Shown piece after piece: positions 33,159 through 44,564 of a DNA stretch of 64,000 bases (the stretch's first letter is position 1; the number at the start of each line of letters is the position of its first letter). The position numbers and the translations under genes were made by a program. This DNA is from Dolomedes plantarius. Lineage: Eukaryota > Arthropoda > Arachnida > Araneae > Dolomedidae. The notes beneath the pieces are model-generated. The model ran no database searches, was not told where the DNA came from, and saw only the letters and a program-made list of their open reading frames with translations. Where the stretch lies: assembly GCA_907164885.2 (NCBI GenBank), contig OU015492.1, forward strand, positions 196,726,460 through 196,790,459, in the 5' to 3' direction.

Positions 33159-35560
33159 TCAATAATTGTAGCGAGGCTGCAGAGCAGGACAAGACGTCAA
33201 GATATGTGACACTGAAAGTGGAGACTGACAGTGTTCACATAGAGGGGTATCCTCGCCCATCAGCAAATGCTGATTTGTCAGGAGGGAGTGCCCAATCCTC
33301 AATCGTGTGAGCATGACGTTCACACGAAGCAGCGGAGCATATGGCCAAGCACCAATGCATGCCTTAACCTGTCTCAGTTTTTTATTGACTTGCTCATTCC
33401 AATACAATTGCCACTTCTGTCGAACTAGATTTTTGACTGCGGACTTCATATCGCTAATAGGAAGATGCAGATTCAGACGATACACGGTACCTTTAGCGAC
33501 AGCATCTACCTGCTCGTTACCCGTTATGCCGACATGACCCGGCACTCAGCAGAACAAAACACTGAAACCACGACGACAGGGGCGGCGATGCAGATCCACC
33601 ACTGGAGATAGAAGGGGAGTGCGACACTTCACCATTTTCCAAGGTCTCTAACACGATGATGGAGTCTGTATACACTATGAAACGTCTACATGTCTGACGG
33701 AAGATATGCTTCAAACCGACGCAAAAAGCTGGCGATACACGACATGATCCGTACTTGACTTTACAAAACCCTGGAAAGGGTGCAAGTATGAAATCTTGCG
33801 ATTTCGCCAAGGTGCAAAAGGTAAAGTACGTCGCAGCATGACATTCACATCACACAGAGACGTCGAAGAAAGGAACGTCCTCATACGAAATCCGGAAGGT
33901 GGTATGCAAGATGGCCGATTATCGAAAAGACTATCGAACAACACGCCCAAGAAACGAACAACGTTCTCCACGGATATCAGAGAGTCACCTAGGTATATTT
34001 GCAGGTTAGGATGCAAACCTCTGCGTTTGCAAAATTGTACGCAAGAGGTATTTTCGGCCGAAAACGTAAAGCCGTTCTTCGAACACCATGTCATCATGCG
34101 AGAGATTGCAATTTGCAGTTATCGTTCAATGTAATGCATATCCTTGCTTTGGCAGGAAATCTACAAGTCGTCAACATAGAGATTGCCATGAACAGATGGT
34201 GGTAAGCACTTTATAATTCCATTAATTTTAAGAGAGAACAGTGTAACACTAAGTACACTTCCCTGAGGAACGCCTTCTTGAATGTAAACATCGGAAAGTG
34301 TGGTACCAATGCGAACTTGAAATTCTCGTAGTGACAACAAGTTTGTAATGAAAATCGGCAAGTGGCCACGGAAGTTGTTATTAGAAATGTCTCGAAGAAT
34401 GCCATATCGTCAAGTCCGGTCATAAGCCTTTTCGATGTCAAAAAAAACTGACACTAAATGGTTTCTTCTGACACAGGCGTTACGAACTTCGGATTCTAAG
34501 GCAATAATGTTGTCAATCGTAGACCGACCATGCCGGAAACTGCTTTGTAGGGGTGATATATAAAGCTCGGTTTCTAGTACGTAAACTAACCGATTGTTTA
34601 ATATGCGTTCTAGCAGCTTACACAAACAGCTAGTGAGTGCAATTGACCGTTAGTTGTTAGGTTTAGTGGCATCCTTTCACGTTTTAGGAAAGGGAATCAC
34701 TATTGCCCTACGCCAAGAGTTTGGGAAAGTATGTTCCTCCCAGATTCTGTTAAATAAGTACAACAAGTTACAGAGCGAGCTGCGAGAGAGATACTGTAGC
34801 ATAGCATAACTAATGCCATCGGGACCCGATGAAGTCCTCCGAGTCTGCCGAAGACAATTCTCCAACTCGTTTTCCGTAAAGAGGCTATTGTATGACAGGT
34901 TGGACTGAGTTTCAAAACGCAAGGGCCTAGACTAAGCTCGCAGTTTGTGTCGCATGAAGGTGGTCGAGTAAGACGACACACTCGACACAGAACTAAAAGC
35001 GCTGCCAGTGGCGTTACTTATTTCCTCTACGTTAGAGAGAGTAACTCCATCTTGGGCGATTCATTTCAGTGGCTGGTCTGGATAGAGTCCCATGCATTTC
35101 TTCACTTTCGTCCAAAGCTGTTTATTGGGAGTGGATGTTGTCAATTCTGAAACGTACTTTTCCAAGACTCTCTCTGGTAACATCGATATACTCTACGAGC
35201 GTTAGCTCTCGCTTGCTTTGAAAGAAATGAAATTGGCAGTGGCGAGATATCGGCGATAATATCCTCCACTTTTTACGTTGTATTTTCAAAGCTGTGGAAC
35301 ACTCCAGGTTCCACCACGGCTTCCAATTTCTGAGACCATTAAGTGAACTTTTGGGAATGGCTGCATCGGCAGCTTCTATTATAACTTCAGAGACAAAAGG
35401 AACCGCAACCGTCGATAATGTATTGGGTGATGAAAGCACAGTCTGTAAATCGCGACCAATTCGCCAATTCATATTTGAATCTCGTAGGGCGTCAGACTAC
35501 AGATCCAGTGCCGGACAGTGATACAAATATAGGGAAATTGTCACTGCCCCGAAGATCAGT
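33159..35560 (-). pseudogene. LINE ORF2: endonuclease end, reverse transcriptase, RNase H
   Basis: Pieces in order on the minus strand. The endonuclease tail is VGTDLRGSDNFPIFVS near 35540. A linker containing WKPWWNLECSTALK lies at about 35320. The RT fingers (SSGPDGISYAMLQYL) are near 34820. RT motif A (FFDIEKAYDRT) is near 34430, motif B (GVPQGSVLSVTLF) near 34270, and motif C with the catalytic pair as NLYVDDL near 34165. RNase H is shown by RRFIVYTDS near 33690 and PGHVGITGNEQVDAVAKG near 33520. A C-terminal Cys/His segment (CEHCQSPLSVSHILTSC) ends near 33190. At least six frame changes disrupt it, and most of the endonuclease is missing. Confidence 0.85.
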
Positions 35561-36307
35561 CCCAACCCAGAGGTTACAAGATGTAAATAGTGAAGGTGAA
35601 CAGATGGCAAATTGATTGTGTGGAAGGTTCGAGCAAGGTTTCCTTGGCAGTTGACGCATTTAGCTGGCTTTGTGCATATCTCTGATGTATGGTCAGGCTG
35701 GGCACGTTGGGGCCAACGGAACCCCGAAACCACGACACGATGCTTTCGAGGGCCCGAAACGTTGGCGCTGAAAGCAAAGGAGAGGGTTCTGAGCGTGGGG
35801 TCTGGTGGGACACCAAAGGTGCCCAGGTATAAGAAATGATGGTAATTTAGGTGTGTCGAAAGTCAAGATGAGATGTTTCGTTGGATGCATTTCCCATCCC
35901 GACGTGTATTAATACGACGAACCCAGACATATGTTGGTCATGTAGGTGCTCCAGGATTTCCTCTTCGAGGGTATGGAGGAGATCAGCCTCCGATATTACT
36001 CCTCTCGAAGAGTTCAAATATCTATGTGAAGCTACGGACACTGCAATATTTTCAAACATATTTACCTTAGACAACTGCGCAGCTTGTACTGCAGTCAATA
36101 CTTCAACAAGGAGGTCACCAGAACGGAGTTTCTTTATTGAATTCACATGGGCTATTACTGCATTTATACATTTTTGAATGAGGAAGGTGAAACAGTGGTG
36201 AAGTTGCCTTCCGTTCGCTTAATTATGTTGAAGCGAGACGTTTATTTTATGACATTTAAGACAGATGATGCACTATTATTATTACTTTCTTTGCTTAAAT
36301 TATCCAT
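35497..36307 (-). pseudogene. LINE ORF1, gag-like nucleic-acid-binding protein
   Basis: The likely start is MDNLSKESNNNSASSVLN at 36307, followed by a stop and a frameshift. A conserved block VNSIKKLRSGDLLVEV...AAQLSK...FENIAVSVASHRYLNSSRGVIS lies at about 36150-36010, as in ORF1 proteins of jockey-type elements. The chain continues through 'GMGNASNETSHLDFRHT' and 'PTKHLILTFDTPKLP'. Near 35665 is KPAKCVNCQGN, the beginning of a CCHC zinc knuckle. The rest of the knuckle region is lost and the sequence passes into the last part of the endonuclease. The intact protein would package element RNA. Confidence 0.75.
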
Positions 36308-36966
36308 AAAAATGTGCCGAACGTTTGGTCCCCGGCGGCACCACCCACCATGGAGCCCAACAAGGGAACTCCGGTTACTGCTCCAGTGCTAACCGGGAAG
36401 TATACGCGCGCCATTGAACGGTTGCTTAGCCCTGAGCCAGTGACCATAGTCTGACCGAGCAGCCGATTGGTACACACGGGATCAATGTGCACCTTCCGTT
36501 TACCTGCAACAAGCGCCAAAGTAGTGTATTGGAGAGTTACCTTACTAAAGCCTACATCATGGCGAAGAATAAAACCCTTTGTAACGAGGAATTCGTTCCA
36601 GAAATAATTAATTTGGTTGGGCTCATAACGCACGTTAAATTAATGTAAAATCTCTAATTCTAATTAGTTGTCCTATAAAATAAAATAGCGAAATTTCTAT
36701 ACCGTTCCCTCGACATGTGTGTTCTTGAGAATTTTAGCCGTTGCCCCATTTCTCTTAAACCGTAATACTCAACCATAATTTGCTTAGCCAGGTGTAAGTC
36801 TCAGGATTCCCTTGTTAAGTTTCACTAAAATGCACTTTTTATGGCTGATAATTGCAGGGTGTGTCATGTGAACATCCAACTAGCTTTTGTCCACGCATGG
36901 CGAGTAAGTTTGCTCACTAAATTGGCCCATAAAATCAGTTGTAAGTTAGAAATATATATGTGTGTT

Positions 36967-37429
36967 CTATGCTACTCCTTTGTCCGAGAGGAAGTTTTCC
37001 CACGAGTGAATTTGGCTACAGCTTGGAGTGAAGGCACTCTCCGAAGATGTTATTTCTCCCCTCGTTCGACCAATCATGCAGAGGCGCGAATTTCGTGTAT
37101 CAGTGCTAAGACATTCGCGGTCCTCCATTTTGGCGGCACGCTCGGTGCTCTCCTCTTGGCGAGGTTGCGGCATGGCCGGGTTCTTGTTATTGGCCATCAA
37201 GCGCTCGCGTAGTTTTTTTACTATATTTTTCCTCCGCGCTGAGGTAAGCTTCCGTACGCGTGGCACGGGTGGTCTGTCTTTGTTAATTGGCGCTTTTCTC
37301 GTTATGGTAACCCTCGTGTCCGCGTTTTTGCAGGCATGTCCAGTGATGAGAAGAAATACCAGAGAGCCATATTTTTTAGGGAGAGAGTTGTCTCGTATAT
37401 ATTTTTGGAAGTTTAAGCACCCCGGTCAG
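36967..37429 (-). CDS. Unidentified basic coding-like frame
   Basis: The minus strand is open for about 150 codons from 37429 to a stop at 36967. The first in-frame methionine (MPRVRKLTS) is at 37266. The product is rich in Arg/Lys (ARRKNIVKKLRERLMANN), and the DNA is clearly richer in GC than the flanks. It lies a few hundred bases upstream of the LINE 5' region in the same orientation, so it may be leader or ORF of a related element. I recognise no domain. Confidence 0.3.
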
Positions 37430-37662
37430 TTTGGGCTCTGCCAATTCTGCATCGGGGGGGGGCTATTTTTTATATGTTGAATTGCTCATCTTCAGTCTTT
37501 AGACCAATGCGGTCAATTTTTTTTGTATTTCGCTGCAGATCTGCAAATGTATTTCATATTATTCAAGACAGGCTCCATGTTTACTAATGCCGAATAAACT
37601 ACTTGTTATTACTACAAAAAGAGACTTTGGCAGATTATTTTAATTTCCAGCTGCTTTCAACT

Positions 37663-37944
37663 TTATTTTAAGAAGATGACGGTGAATCCCCTTGGGTTAT
37701 TGTCATAAACGCATTCCACAATTTGTATATATCGATTTGGCCGTAAGTGAGTGATATATTTCAACCGATGTTCAGAAGAATCATCTTCCAATGCTTTAGA
37801 TTTTCTTACTGATAGATGATATGCATTTCGTCTGTCCCGCTCCTGAATACTTTGTGCTGAACGCCACTTTCCAGCCTTCCGAGCTGTCGGTCTACTTCTT
37901 CCGTGGGACTCTCCATAGAGACAGGTGCAGTTCATCGCCTCCAT
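37663..37944 (-). CDS. Unidentified 93-codon frame with polyA-like signal
   Basis: The minus-strand frame starts at 37944 (MEAMNCTCLYGESHGRS) and ends NNPRGFTVIFLK at 37663. The stop is followed almost at once by AATAAAG, as in a 3' terminal exon or element end. The composition is protein-like and not repetitive (RNAYHLSVRKSKALEDDSSE, YIQIVECVYD). I know no match. It may be the end of a retroelement protein or of a captured gene. Confidence 0.3.
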   Translation of the reverse strand: MEAMNCTCLYGESHGRSRPTARKAGKWRSAQSIQERDRRNAYHLSVRKSKALEDDSSEHRLKYITHLRPNRYIQIVECVYDNNPRGFTVIFLK

Positions 37945-38137
37945 TATTCTACTATATAGACGACTTCCGCTTCAACATCATTTCTTCAGAATAGACTGGT
38001 CCATGTTCTTCACTGAGATTTCATAAACTTTAAATTGACTAGAAGCAACCTCCTACAATTTATTTCTACAGAAAGTCTCATAAGAACTATTACGACAAAA
38101 GAGACTGATACATTCCCCACGATATCACAGCCCATAA

Positions 38138-38407
38138 TTCCCCTTTACACCCTTCAACTACCAGGATCCCCATTTCCCGGGACACGAGTCTCCACGCACG
38201 GAAAACACGTGGGCAGTTAACTCGCTATTAGATGCTAGAGACAACAGACTGGAAACAGCATCTGATGGGGAGCCCTCAACCTCCGAAGAGGTAACCGCAA
38301 CGAGGGAGAAAAAAAAGGAAAAAGTAGAACGAAGAGAACAGTGGAAAAGAGAAAGGGGAGAAAGATTTTTGGGGTTCCTCCGGATTGCGACACCCGTGTT
38401 TACATAA
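38138..38407 (+). CDS. Unidentified stop-to-stop frame, gag-like composition
   Basis: 89 open codons without an internal methionine start. The frame has a proline/aromatic opening (FPFTPFNYQDPHFPG), a middle with DARDNRLETASDGEPSTSEE and a highly charged coiled-coil-like end (REKKKEKVERREQWKRERG). Acidic-then-basic charged tails of this sort occur in retroelement Gag proteins. It lies about 350 bp left of a solo LTR, but that LTR has its own target duplication, so the two need not belong together. Confidence 0.3.
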   Translation, partial: FPFTPFNYQDPHFPGHESPRTENTWAVNSLLDARDNRLETASDGEPSTSEEVTATREKKKEKVERREQWKRERGERFLGFLRIATPVFT

Positions 38408-38670
38408 AGTAGGTAAACCCCCTGAGGATCATGTAGTTTAATGAAATGAATATTTTTTTTTAAATAACTATTATGCCAATGTTTACCTTTAAATGAAAAA
38501 AAAATAATTGCAATATTGAATTGTACTCTTCAAGGTAGTTTTGTTCACTCTTCTAGTAGCACCAACACTTACCCACAGAGAATAACTTTATCATTTGATT
38601 ACTCTACAGAAACGGCATCAAGTACTTGTAATAAATAATTATCATGAATCCTTTTTCTAATTAGTCTTTT

Positions 38671-38721
38671 AATACAGATGATGCACTATTATTATTACTT
38701 TCTTTACTTAAATTATCCATA
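38671..38721 (-). mobile_element. Fragment of the LINE ORF1 start, second copy
   Basis: About 50 bp nearly identical to 36262-36307: AGATGATGCACTATTATTAT and the following CTTTACTTAAATTATCCAT, which encodes the minus-strand MDNLSKESNNNSASS start. It is cut off on both sides. Confidence 0.75.
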
Positions 38722-38763
38722 TGAAAGAGGACATGTTTCTCTTTCATTTTTCTAGATACATAT

Positions 38764-39586
38764 TGTGAAGAATCCATTGATTCTCACAATCTCAAAGAAC
38801 AAGACCCCCTTCTTTTCATGCACGTTCCAGAAAATAACAATAGTGAACCTGCGGGCGGACCCAAACAGCTGTTGACGCTAGACCAATCAAACTCCAGAGA
38901 AATGAGGTCACTTTTAAAGGCGCCAATTAGAGCCCTTTTAAATTTAGAGCGATACCAGCGCCAAATTAAAAGTGTGTCGCTACGAGAGTTAAAAAATTCA
39001 GTTAGCTCTGAGTTCTCACGCTGACACTTGCTACTCCGGCAATTGCAGCCGTGACTTCGTTTCAAGTCCTCGGTGAGGCAAAGTATTTTACTTCCGATTC
39101 GGAGAAGAATCGTTCGACAACTCGTCGACTTACTTCGGGCAGAAGTATATTGAAGGCTGAGTTTAGGATCTCAATCAAAGAATCGCTATCCAGGCTTCGC
39201 AGCCAGAATTTAAATTCTCGATAAGTCCTTGTGATAGGCGAAGAGTTTTATTGACTTCCTGTCGACCTAGCTTGTTTTATGATCCCAGAAGGATTTGGAC
39301 AATTGTTGAGTTTCTGTGGACTTGAATTCTCGCAGAAGTGATCGTGACGCATCCTGAGTTCCCGTGCACGATCTAAAGAACTTTAGTGACTGAGTGCAGT
39401 TAGACATCTAATATAAACTGAGGTGTGGTAACTGACTTGTATATCCGCACAGCATTAGAGTGCATCGCTCCTGTAATTTTCATAATTTTCATCGACTCAA
39501 TAATCTTGTAAATAAATCGTTCATTTTAAATATTATTAGATTTTATCGCTGATTTCTTTTCGCTACCATTCGGCGAATTCTTTACA
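38764..39586 (+). mobile_element. Solo LTR with ATAT target duplication
   Basis: It begins TGTGAAGAATCC and ends GAATTCTTTACA, giving TGTGAAGAA/TTCTTTACA inverted ends. ATAT flanks both sides (38760-38763 and 39587-39590), a perfect 4-bp target duplication as made by Gypsy-type integrases. An AATAAA lies at about 39512 near the right end. The composition is GC-richer than its surroundings. A 68-codon frame at 38818-39024 lies inside the LTR and is probably fortuitous. No internal gag-pol remains, so this is the product of LTR-LTR recombination. Confidence 0.8.
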
Positions 39587-40101
39587 ATATCTTCAGTTGT
39601 TTATTTTCCCACTTTTTCTCTGCCTATCTCACCTTTTTCCTTAATTCACTCATGGATATGAAAGTGTAGTTCATTGGAAAAGATGCAGAAACTCTTCTGC
39701 ATTAATTTAGACTTTCTGCATTAGTCTACATTAGATTTTTAAAGACACATGAACTTTTCATATACTTAACCTCCCAAACACGTTGCGGTCTAGAAACTAA
39801 ATCACGCTATGACATCTTGGATTGTTGTCTCCTACTGAACCTTTTGTTTGTGTATGTCGTCATATTTAAAATACCCAATCTAACACATGCAAAAATGTGG
39901 GCTTAATTCTAAAATTTCATAGAAACAAGAAAAGAGAAAAAATTCAATACAAAAAATGCGCCAATATTACCAAACAGCTGTAGTGACTGAAAAATCTCAC
40001 ATTATTGACATCGATTGGTTTCTCAACGCTGAGACTATGAAGTCAGTCATAACATCTAGTGATACAGGAATGTTTAGACTTTCTACATTAGTCTACATTA
40101 C

Positions 40102-40357
40102 ATTTAACATCACAGGCATTTACCTAAACATCACAGGTATGAAAATTTCTTTGTATAAATTTTGTGTTTCTCACAGTGTGGGCGAACTACTTTGAAGGTT
40201 AATGGATGTTGGAAGGAAGCGTACATTTTCTAAAATATTCTAAAGCCTCCTACATATTTAGAAATATTACGAAAATAAAGATTTGACCCATTAAGTACTT
40301 AAAGTTAAAGGGAAATAGATTTGACACATCAAAACTTAGAAGAAAATTCTGTCTCTT
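40102..40357 (+). repeat. ~250-bp dispersed direct duplication, copy 1
   Basis: Shares with 41265-41512 a run of text including ATCACAGG, GGGCGAACTAC, GGATGTTGGAAGGAA, TAAAGCCTCCTACATATTTA and AGGGAAATAGATTTGACACA. About 1.16 kb separates the copies. No terminal inverted repeats were seen, so the element class is unknown. Confidence 0.8.
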
Positions 40358-41264
40358 TGATTGTTGGTAGGTCAGAATTAAATAAACACATAGCAGGGAA
40401 TTATAATACCCATTTCGCAGGTTTTTAAACAGCATTCTCCGTTGAAACCACATCACATTTCAAATGGATTTTCAGATAACACGTTTCCGGACCATTTTTA
40501 ACAAAACATCTAGTAGAAATATACAAGGACGGGATTTACTTGCCCTCATCACTCTTTTGTATTGACAAGTGTAATGCCATTATGACCTAAATTTTTATGA
40601 TATGGAAGGCTGGAAAAGAATTAACATAAATGATGGTGACAGCATGTATCAAAAAACAACTTAATCAATTTGGCTGCTGATGTAACAAACTCTAATATTT
40701 GATACTTCTAGACATGCTTTGAGTCTGAACGAAGCTGTCTATGTAAACATACCTCGAAAAGCTTAGTAATCCTACATTGTTTGCGAGGCACAAAATCATC
40801 TTCTGTTCTGACAAGTGTTGAAATTTTTCTATCAATATCCAAAAAAATGGGGAAAATATTTTTACTGACTCTTGTAATGGTGCAGTTTTTGTTAATGGAT
40901 AACACAAAATTACAGAACGAAAATGGATATTTAAACAATGCAGTATTAATATTTGTGCCTTTAAATTTTTCTCATGTTGAGCATATGAAATTTATTATGA
41001 TGTCTAATTAAAATATTTCAAAAATTTACATCCTATTCAGTATTTCACATTATAGATTGTACTGTTCTATCACACAATATCTTTATTTCTCCGAATATTA
41101 CTTCATTCTATCAGAATGAATAAATATCAAGCGCTTTGGTTGCAATTTGAATTGATTCGAAGAACAGAATATGACAAACGAAATCCTGTTTGTTGTAATG
41201 CAACTGAAATCCCTCGCTTTGTCTGAAATGCTAAACCTGATTATTCCGTCTGCCAAGTCCATTT

Positions 41265-41512
41265 CATTAGATTACAATATCTAAACATCACAGGCATGAA
41301 AACTTCTTTGTGTCATTTTTGTTTCTCACACTGTGGGCGAACTACCTTAAGGTAAATGGATGTTGGAAGGAAACGTACATTTTCTAAAATACTCTAAAGC
41401 CTCCTACATATTTAGAAATATTGCGAAAATAAAGATTTGACACATTAAGTACTTATACTAAAAGGGAAATAGATTTGACACATCAACACTTAGAAGAAAA
41501 TCTGTCTCTTTT
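41265..41512 (+). repeat. ~250-bp dispersed direct duplication, copy 2
   Basis: Partner of 40102-40357 in the same orientation, about 90 percent similar by eye, with several small insertions and deletions. It may be a segmental duplication or two copies of an uncharacterised SINE-like element. Confidence 0.8.
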
Positions 41513-42894
41513 CTCATGCATAAAGAGCATGTTCTGAAGTACTAAAATATTTTTGAATAGCTAATTTTTATAAAATAGAATCGTCACGGGGTAGTGACAT
41601 TGTATGATGGAAAAATGGGTTATAAACATAAAAAACCATATTGTAAAGAACGCATCGTCAATAGGAGGCAATAGAGGAAGATGAAGAGAGATAAGAAGTG
41701 ATAAGGCGCAGCGGTAGTAAAAGGAAATTGTAGCAATTAAGAAATGAGTGAGGTTTATGGATAAACAGGGGACCACACATGCAAGAAACCAGGGGTCACA
41801 AGTCATAAAAAAGCGAGGGAACGTGTGAAAGTAAAGTGAGAGCAGAGAAATAGGATACGCCCCTCAGGAAGGATTGGACAGAGAGAAACATGTGATTGCA
41901 ACCTCGAACGAATAGCAGAAATGAGGGAGGCTCGAAAATTAGAAAGAGTCGGCCAATGAAATCCCCAGGGGATGGAGTTAAAGAAATGGAAGAAGGATAC
42001 TTAAGAGAGAAAAGATGAAATTCGAGAATGCTGATGATTATTAATTGACTAGATTTAGCCTTTGATTTAGACTACTCTTCAAAATGTGATTGAACAAGAA
42101 TGTGATTGAATGATAGTAACTTGACCATTTAGAACTTTCAGAGTGAATGTTACACAGAAATTTAATAACAAATGTGTAGAGCTCAGATTGACTGAGGATG
42201 CGATGTTGAGATGCTGATTAGAATAAGAGATTGATGTTCAAAGACCACTATGTCAATAGAGTAATGTGAAATGGAGAGAGGGTAAGACTGGCTATAGCTA
42301 CAATCTGAAAGAAAGCCCGTAAAGGTATCTATTGAACCAGCCTCCGGTGATCGCTAAGATTAACAAACGAGTTCGAATGCAATGACTTGCACCACCAAAT
42401 ACAGCAAGCCCATGAATAGTGGACCACATAAACGAAGGAGCCATCCCGAGCCCGTCGCAATAGAGTGAAGTTATGCCGAGGATTCTCTCGTATATACCGC
42501 CTAGAACCCAAGCCAGACCGTCCAAGTCCTCCAGTAGCAAAGGCCATGCCGATTTCCCAGCAGTGCCCAAGGTATACATCAAACCAAAGGTACAGTGACT
42601 CTGTGCTCTTTAACCTGTCAGTTACGAATGCTTTTTTGCCAAATTACGAATGAGATAAGTTTATACGTTTGGGGAATGAATTATATTTAACGAGTGGCAT
42701 TGAATCCTCGAATTAAAGAGTTAGGAAATTACTGAGTTATTGATTGAGTTAAGGAATTTAATGAGGGGATGAGGAGTTGATTGTGTTGAATTATATGTGT
42801 CATTTATATCTATGAATGTTATATTATTATTTATATATGTGTGAATTATTTTTATTAAATATTATTCTTATTATTATAATTAATATTTTATTTT

Positions 42895-42896
<2 letters not shown>
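41513..42896. other. Unassigned; purine-rich patch and GC-richer end
   Basis: 41640-42000 is notably rich in A and G. 42300-42600 is GC-richer and contains a 62-codon plus-strand frame (42465-42653) with RLEPKPDRPSPPVAKAMP, which I cannot place. It could be old LTR or leader DNA, but no ends were identified. Confidence 0.4.

Positions 42897-42985
<89 letters not shown>
42897..42985. repeat. (TA)n-(TG)n microsatellite
   Basis: About 37 bp of TA followed by about 50 bp of TG. It gives a spurious cysteine-valine frame. Confidence 0.95.
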
Positions 42986-43405
42986 TTAATGTTAACAAAG
43001 CAATGTATTGTTCATTCAAGAGTAAAGGAATCGGTCATTTTGAAATGGAGTCATCTCCACTTTTCAAAAACTCATCTCCCCTTTTCTCCAACATTTCTGG
43101 GGTCCCCCCAAATTAAAAAAAAATTAAAAAATTATATTTTTGCCTCAGGATTGATGCCTTGTAAACATAACAAATGCTAAATTTAGTCTAACCAATAACG
43201 CATGAAGGCAAGTTATAATTTTTTGCTTCTCATGAAACTTTTTCAAAAATGGAGATAATCCCTTTTCAAAATGTCTCATTCAATTATTGTCGTTATATAA
43301 TATATATTAAAAATACCTACTATACGATAGCAGTCACAATAATAATTATTTTGAACTTGGTCAGCTTAATTATTTCCATGATTTTTAATTTTATAAATAA
43401 AATGA

Positions 43406-43594
43406 GTTGGTTGCTTGATTGGTGAGAGTCCTGCTAAAAGAAAGCTAATTGAACCGAGACGTACGGCTCAAAGCCGATTGAGAACAATTATAAACATCCT
43501 TGACAACAGCGGACTAGTTCCATTGACTCAGGTACAGACTGTCCAAATTAATATAATGTATAAACTGGAATGCTTTCATTTGTTAAACAATTAA
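43406..43594 (+). CDS. Candidate exon, unidentified
   Basis: 62 open codons without an ATG. Residues ESPAKRKLIEPRRTAQSRLR and TIINILDNSGLVPLTQ look like ordinary protein. CAG/GTACAG after PLTQ (near 43530) could be a splice donor, which would end the exon earlier. I recognise no family. It is not in a repeat I can define. Confidence 0.25.
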   Translation, partial: VGCLIGESPAKRKLIEPRRTAQSRLRTIINILDNSGLVPLTQVQTVQINIMYKLECFHLLNN

Positions 43595-43742
43595 ATCAGA
43601 GTTTAGGGAATTTATATACTATTTACGAATAATGAAGAGAAAAAAGATGAAAAATCTGCAGGTATTAAGCAAAAACTAGAAATAATAGCAATATAACGAA
43701 TAACTGTACAGCGTTTTCAACTATTGTCCGGTAAAACGAGGC

Positions 43743-44426
43743 TTGAGGGAATCCGGAAAACATTTAAAATTCTTTTTATTTATTGAGTTAAAATTTTGAA
43801 TTTTTTGTGATGGCTAACCATGCAATTTGTTAACAAATTCACATCATAAAACTTCTCATAAAGTTTTTTAAAAATTTAAAATAAAAAAATGGGGTAATTT
43901 AAAATTGTTATAATGCGAAGAATTATTTGTCGAAGTTCAAAATTTTTTCATTTCATTAAATAGAAATATATAAGTTTTAATTTTAATTCAGCTTTTTTAA
44001 AACATTAATTTAAAAAAATTTAAAAATATTTAGAGTAAAAATTTCAAAACAAATTGTGTAACTTATATTTAAAAAATCATATTGTCAAAGCAAATTTTTT
44101 TTTCAAATTTTCTGAGTCAAAACTAAAGTAAAATAATTGAAAAAGACATGTTCCAAGTTTGAACCATTTATCTTTAACAGTTCTTGAATTATAATAATTT
44201 AAAAACGAGAAATTGTAAAAAAAACAATCAAGTAGAAAAACTCATTTGCAGGTTTAAACACAGATTGGCTGCTATTAGAACGTTGCAAAAAAATTAATAT
44301 CTCCTGTTCTAATTAAGATAGAAACATGATTTAAGCATCATTTTAAGAGGTAAAGAACACAAAATCTTTTAATGCAATAACATTTTTTTCGAAAATTTGT
44401 AGAATTTCGTGTCCTGGACCCCTTGA
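43743..44426 (+). mobile_element. TTAA-type MITE, family 1, copy 3
   Basis: Same orientation and internal text as the copy at 2574 (GTGATGGCTAACCATGCAAT, then GTTTTAATTTTAATTCAGCT), ending TGTCCTGGACCCC. The flanking tetranucleotide reads TTGA on both sides (43743-43746, 44423-44426), either a TTGA target or a converted TTAA. The left terminus is degraded to GGGAATCCGGAAAACA. Confidence 0.82.
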
Positions 44427-44564
44427 ATTAATCACATATTTTCGGAAAGTACATCTAAGATGAAAGGACATCACATCTGGTAGGGAATCTACTCCATAGC
44501 ATCACATCCTTCATTTAACTTTTCCATCTTATAATATCAGAACATCCAGAATGTTGGAGCCAAT

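Larger units (their letters stand above)
32695..36640 (-). mobile_element. Jockey-like non-LTR retrotransposon, degraded
   Basis: It runs on the minus strand from a probable 5' region near 36640 to a 3' (CAAC/AACC)n tail at about 32695-32711. A GC-richer leader (36310-36640) is followed by a gag-like ORF1 (from 36307), then a pol-like ORF2 with an endonuclease end, reverse transcriptase and RNase H. An A-rich 3' untranslated region with many ATAAA words occupies 32720-33150. Domain order and the short 3' tail fit the jockey/I group. Multiple frameshifts and a deletion across the ORF1/ORF2 junction make it inactive. The target duplication is not identifiable. Confidence 0.8.

Noticed and set aside
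37028..37480. 150-codon plus-strand frame with hydrophobic stretches
   Set aside because: It is antisense to the basic minus-strand frame in the same GC-rich patch. The hydrophobic runs are the complement of Arg/Lys-rich codons, and no membrane protein family fits.
38818..39024. 68-codon plus frame and 93-codon minus frame
   Set aside because: Both lie wholly inside the solo LTR and overlap each other. No domain was recognised.
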